From assembly GCA_016710585.1 (NCBI GenBank), contig JADJVN010000035.1:1-16737 (forward strand): a DNA stretch of 16,737 nucleotides, written 5' to 3'. Position numbers and translations under genes: made by a program. Shown here piece by piece: positions 16,712-16,737 of the stretch. The DNA comes from Saprospiraceae bacterium (GTDB lineage Bacteria; Bacteroidota; Bacteroidia; Chitinophagales; Saprospiraceae). Each line of letters begins with the position of its first letter. Position 1 is the first letter of the stretch. The notes under the pieces were generated by a model. It had not been told where the DNA came from. It did no database searches and saw nothing but the letters and a program-made list of their open reading frames with translations.

Positions 16712-16737
16712 AAGGATTTTATTTGATGATATTTTCT
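16308..16737. repeat. 215-bp tandem duplication, two copies, each with four hairpins
   Basis: Copy 1 is 16308-16522 and copy 2 is 16523-16737; both start ACCAATATGAAG and end GATGATATTTTCT. By eye they differ at about 21 of 215 positions (about 90% identity). Differences cluster in three spacer patches, while all eight hairpin stems are unchanged and only one loop differs (ATA/GTA). Hairpin orientation within a unit is plus, minus, minus, plus. Copy 2 ends exactly at the window edge, so more copies may follow. Confidence 0.88.

Noticed and set aside
16156..16737. CRISPR array reading of the regularly spaced GTCCC...GGGAC repeats
   Set aside because: Repeats are only 13 bases, occur in both orientations, and the spacers themselves repeat with a 215-bp period; no cas genes are present.
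1..16737. tRNA, rRNA or riboswitch genes
   Set aside because: I saw no cloverleaf arms, rRNA segments or known riboswitch cores, though short structured RNAs could be missed without a covariance search.

Overview
The window looks like AT-rich chromosomal DNA of a Bacteroidota bacterium, most likely a Saprospiraceae-type environmental lineage. This rests on secreted proteins with type IX secretion system (T9SS) C-terminal sorting domains of both type A and type B, a gliding-motility/CHU_C-type C-terminus, GCDSI-type tandem repeats, one TAnnTTTG-like promoter motif with a suitably spaced -33 element (plus three bare matches), and a Bacteroidota-style Y1 (IS200/RAYT-like) transposase. The genus is inference.

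Layout. (1) Positions 1-4666, minus strand: two head-to-tail paralogous T9SS type B surface proteins. The left one is cut by the window edge after its N-terminus. The right one (566-4666) is a ~1,350-residue Ig-like-repeat protein, heavily broken. (2) 4795-6102, plus: a lipid-linked oligosaccharide/O-antigen flippase. (3) 6103-6775: a gene-free repeat island with 229-bp tandem repeats, four GTCCC-NNN-GGGAC hairpins and GATTA-rich repeats. (4) 6776-7196 and 7313-7953, minus: a small lipoprotein and an outer-membrane beta-barrel protein. (5) 8077-10958, minus: a ~960-residue LamG-like protein with about ten 47-residue GCDSI repeats and a type B sorting domain. (6) 11052-12677, minus: an unrecognised Cys-containing secreted protein with a probable type A sorting tail. 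(7) 12963-15667, plus: a glycan-modification cluster of FkbM methyltransferase, C-methyltransferase and second FkbM methyltransferase. (8) 15682-16155, plus: an intact Y1 transposase, followed from the base after its stop codon by an array of eleven small palindromes (16156-16711), part of it in a 215-bp tandem duplication that runs to the last base.

How the parts may work together: the flippase and the three methyltransferases fit synthesis and decoration of a surface polysaccharide. The T9SS cargo proteins are the kind of proteins exported and anchored at such a surface. The transposase plus hairpins form a probable REP/RAYT-like system whose hairpin module recurs at 6.3-6.6 kb.

Reading quality: almost every gene except the transposase is interrupted by +1/-1 shifts, many in homopolymer runs. 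Several can be located by comparing paralogous segments inside the window. I give whole-gene coordinates spanning the shifts. I use 'CDS' where the product can still be followed from end to end and 'pseudogene' for the two heavily broken leftmost genes. Uncorrected long-read indels are my preferred explanation for most shifts, but genuine decay of the 0.6-4.7 kb gene cannot be excluded.
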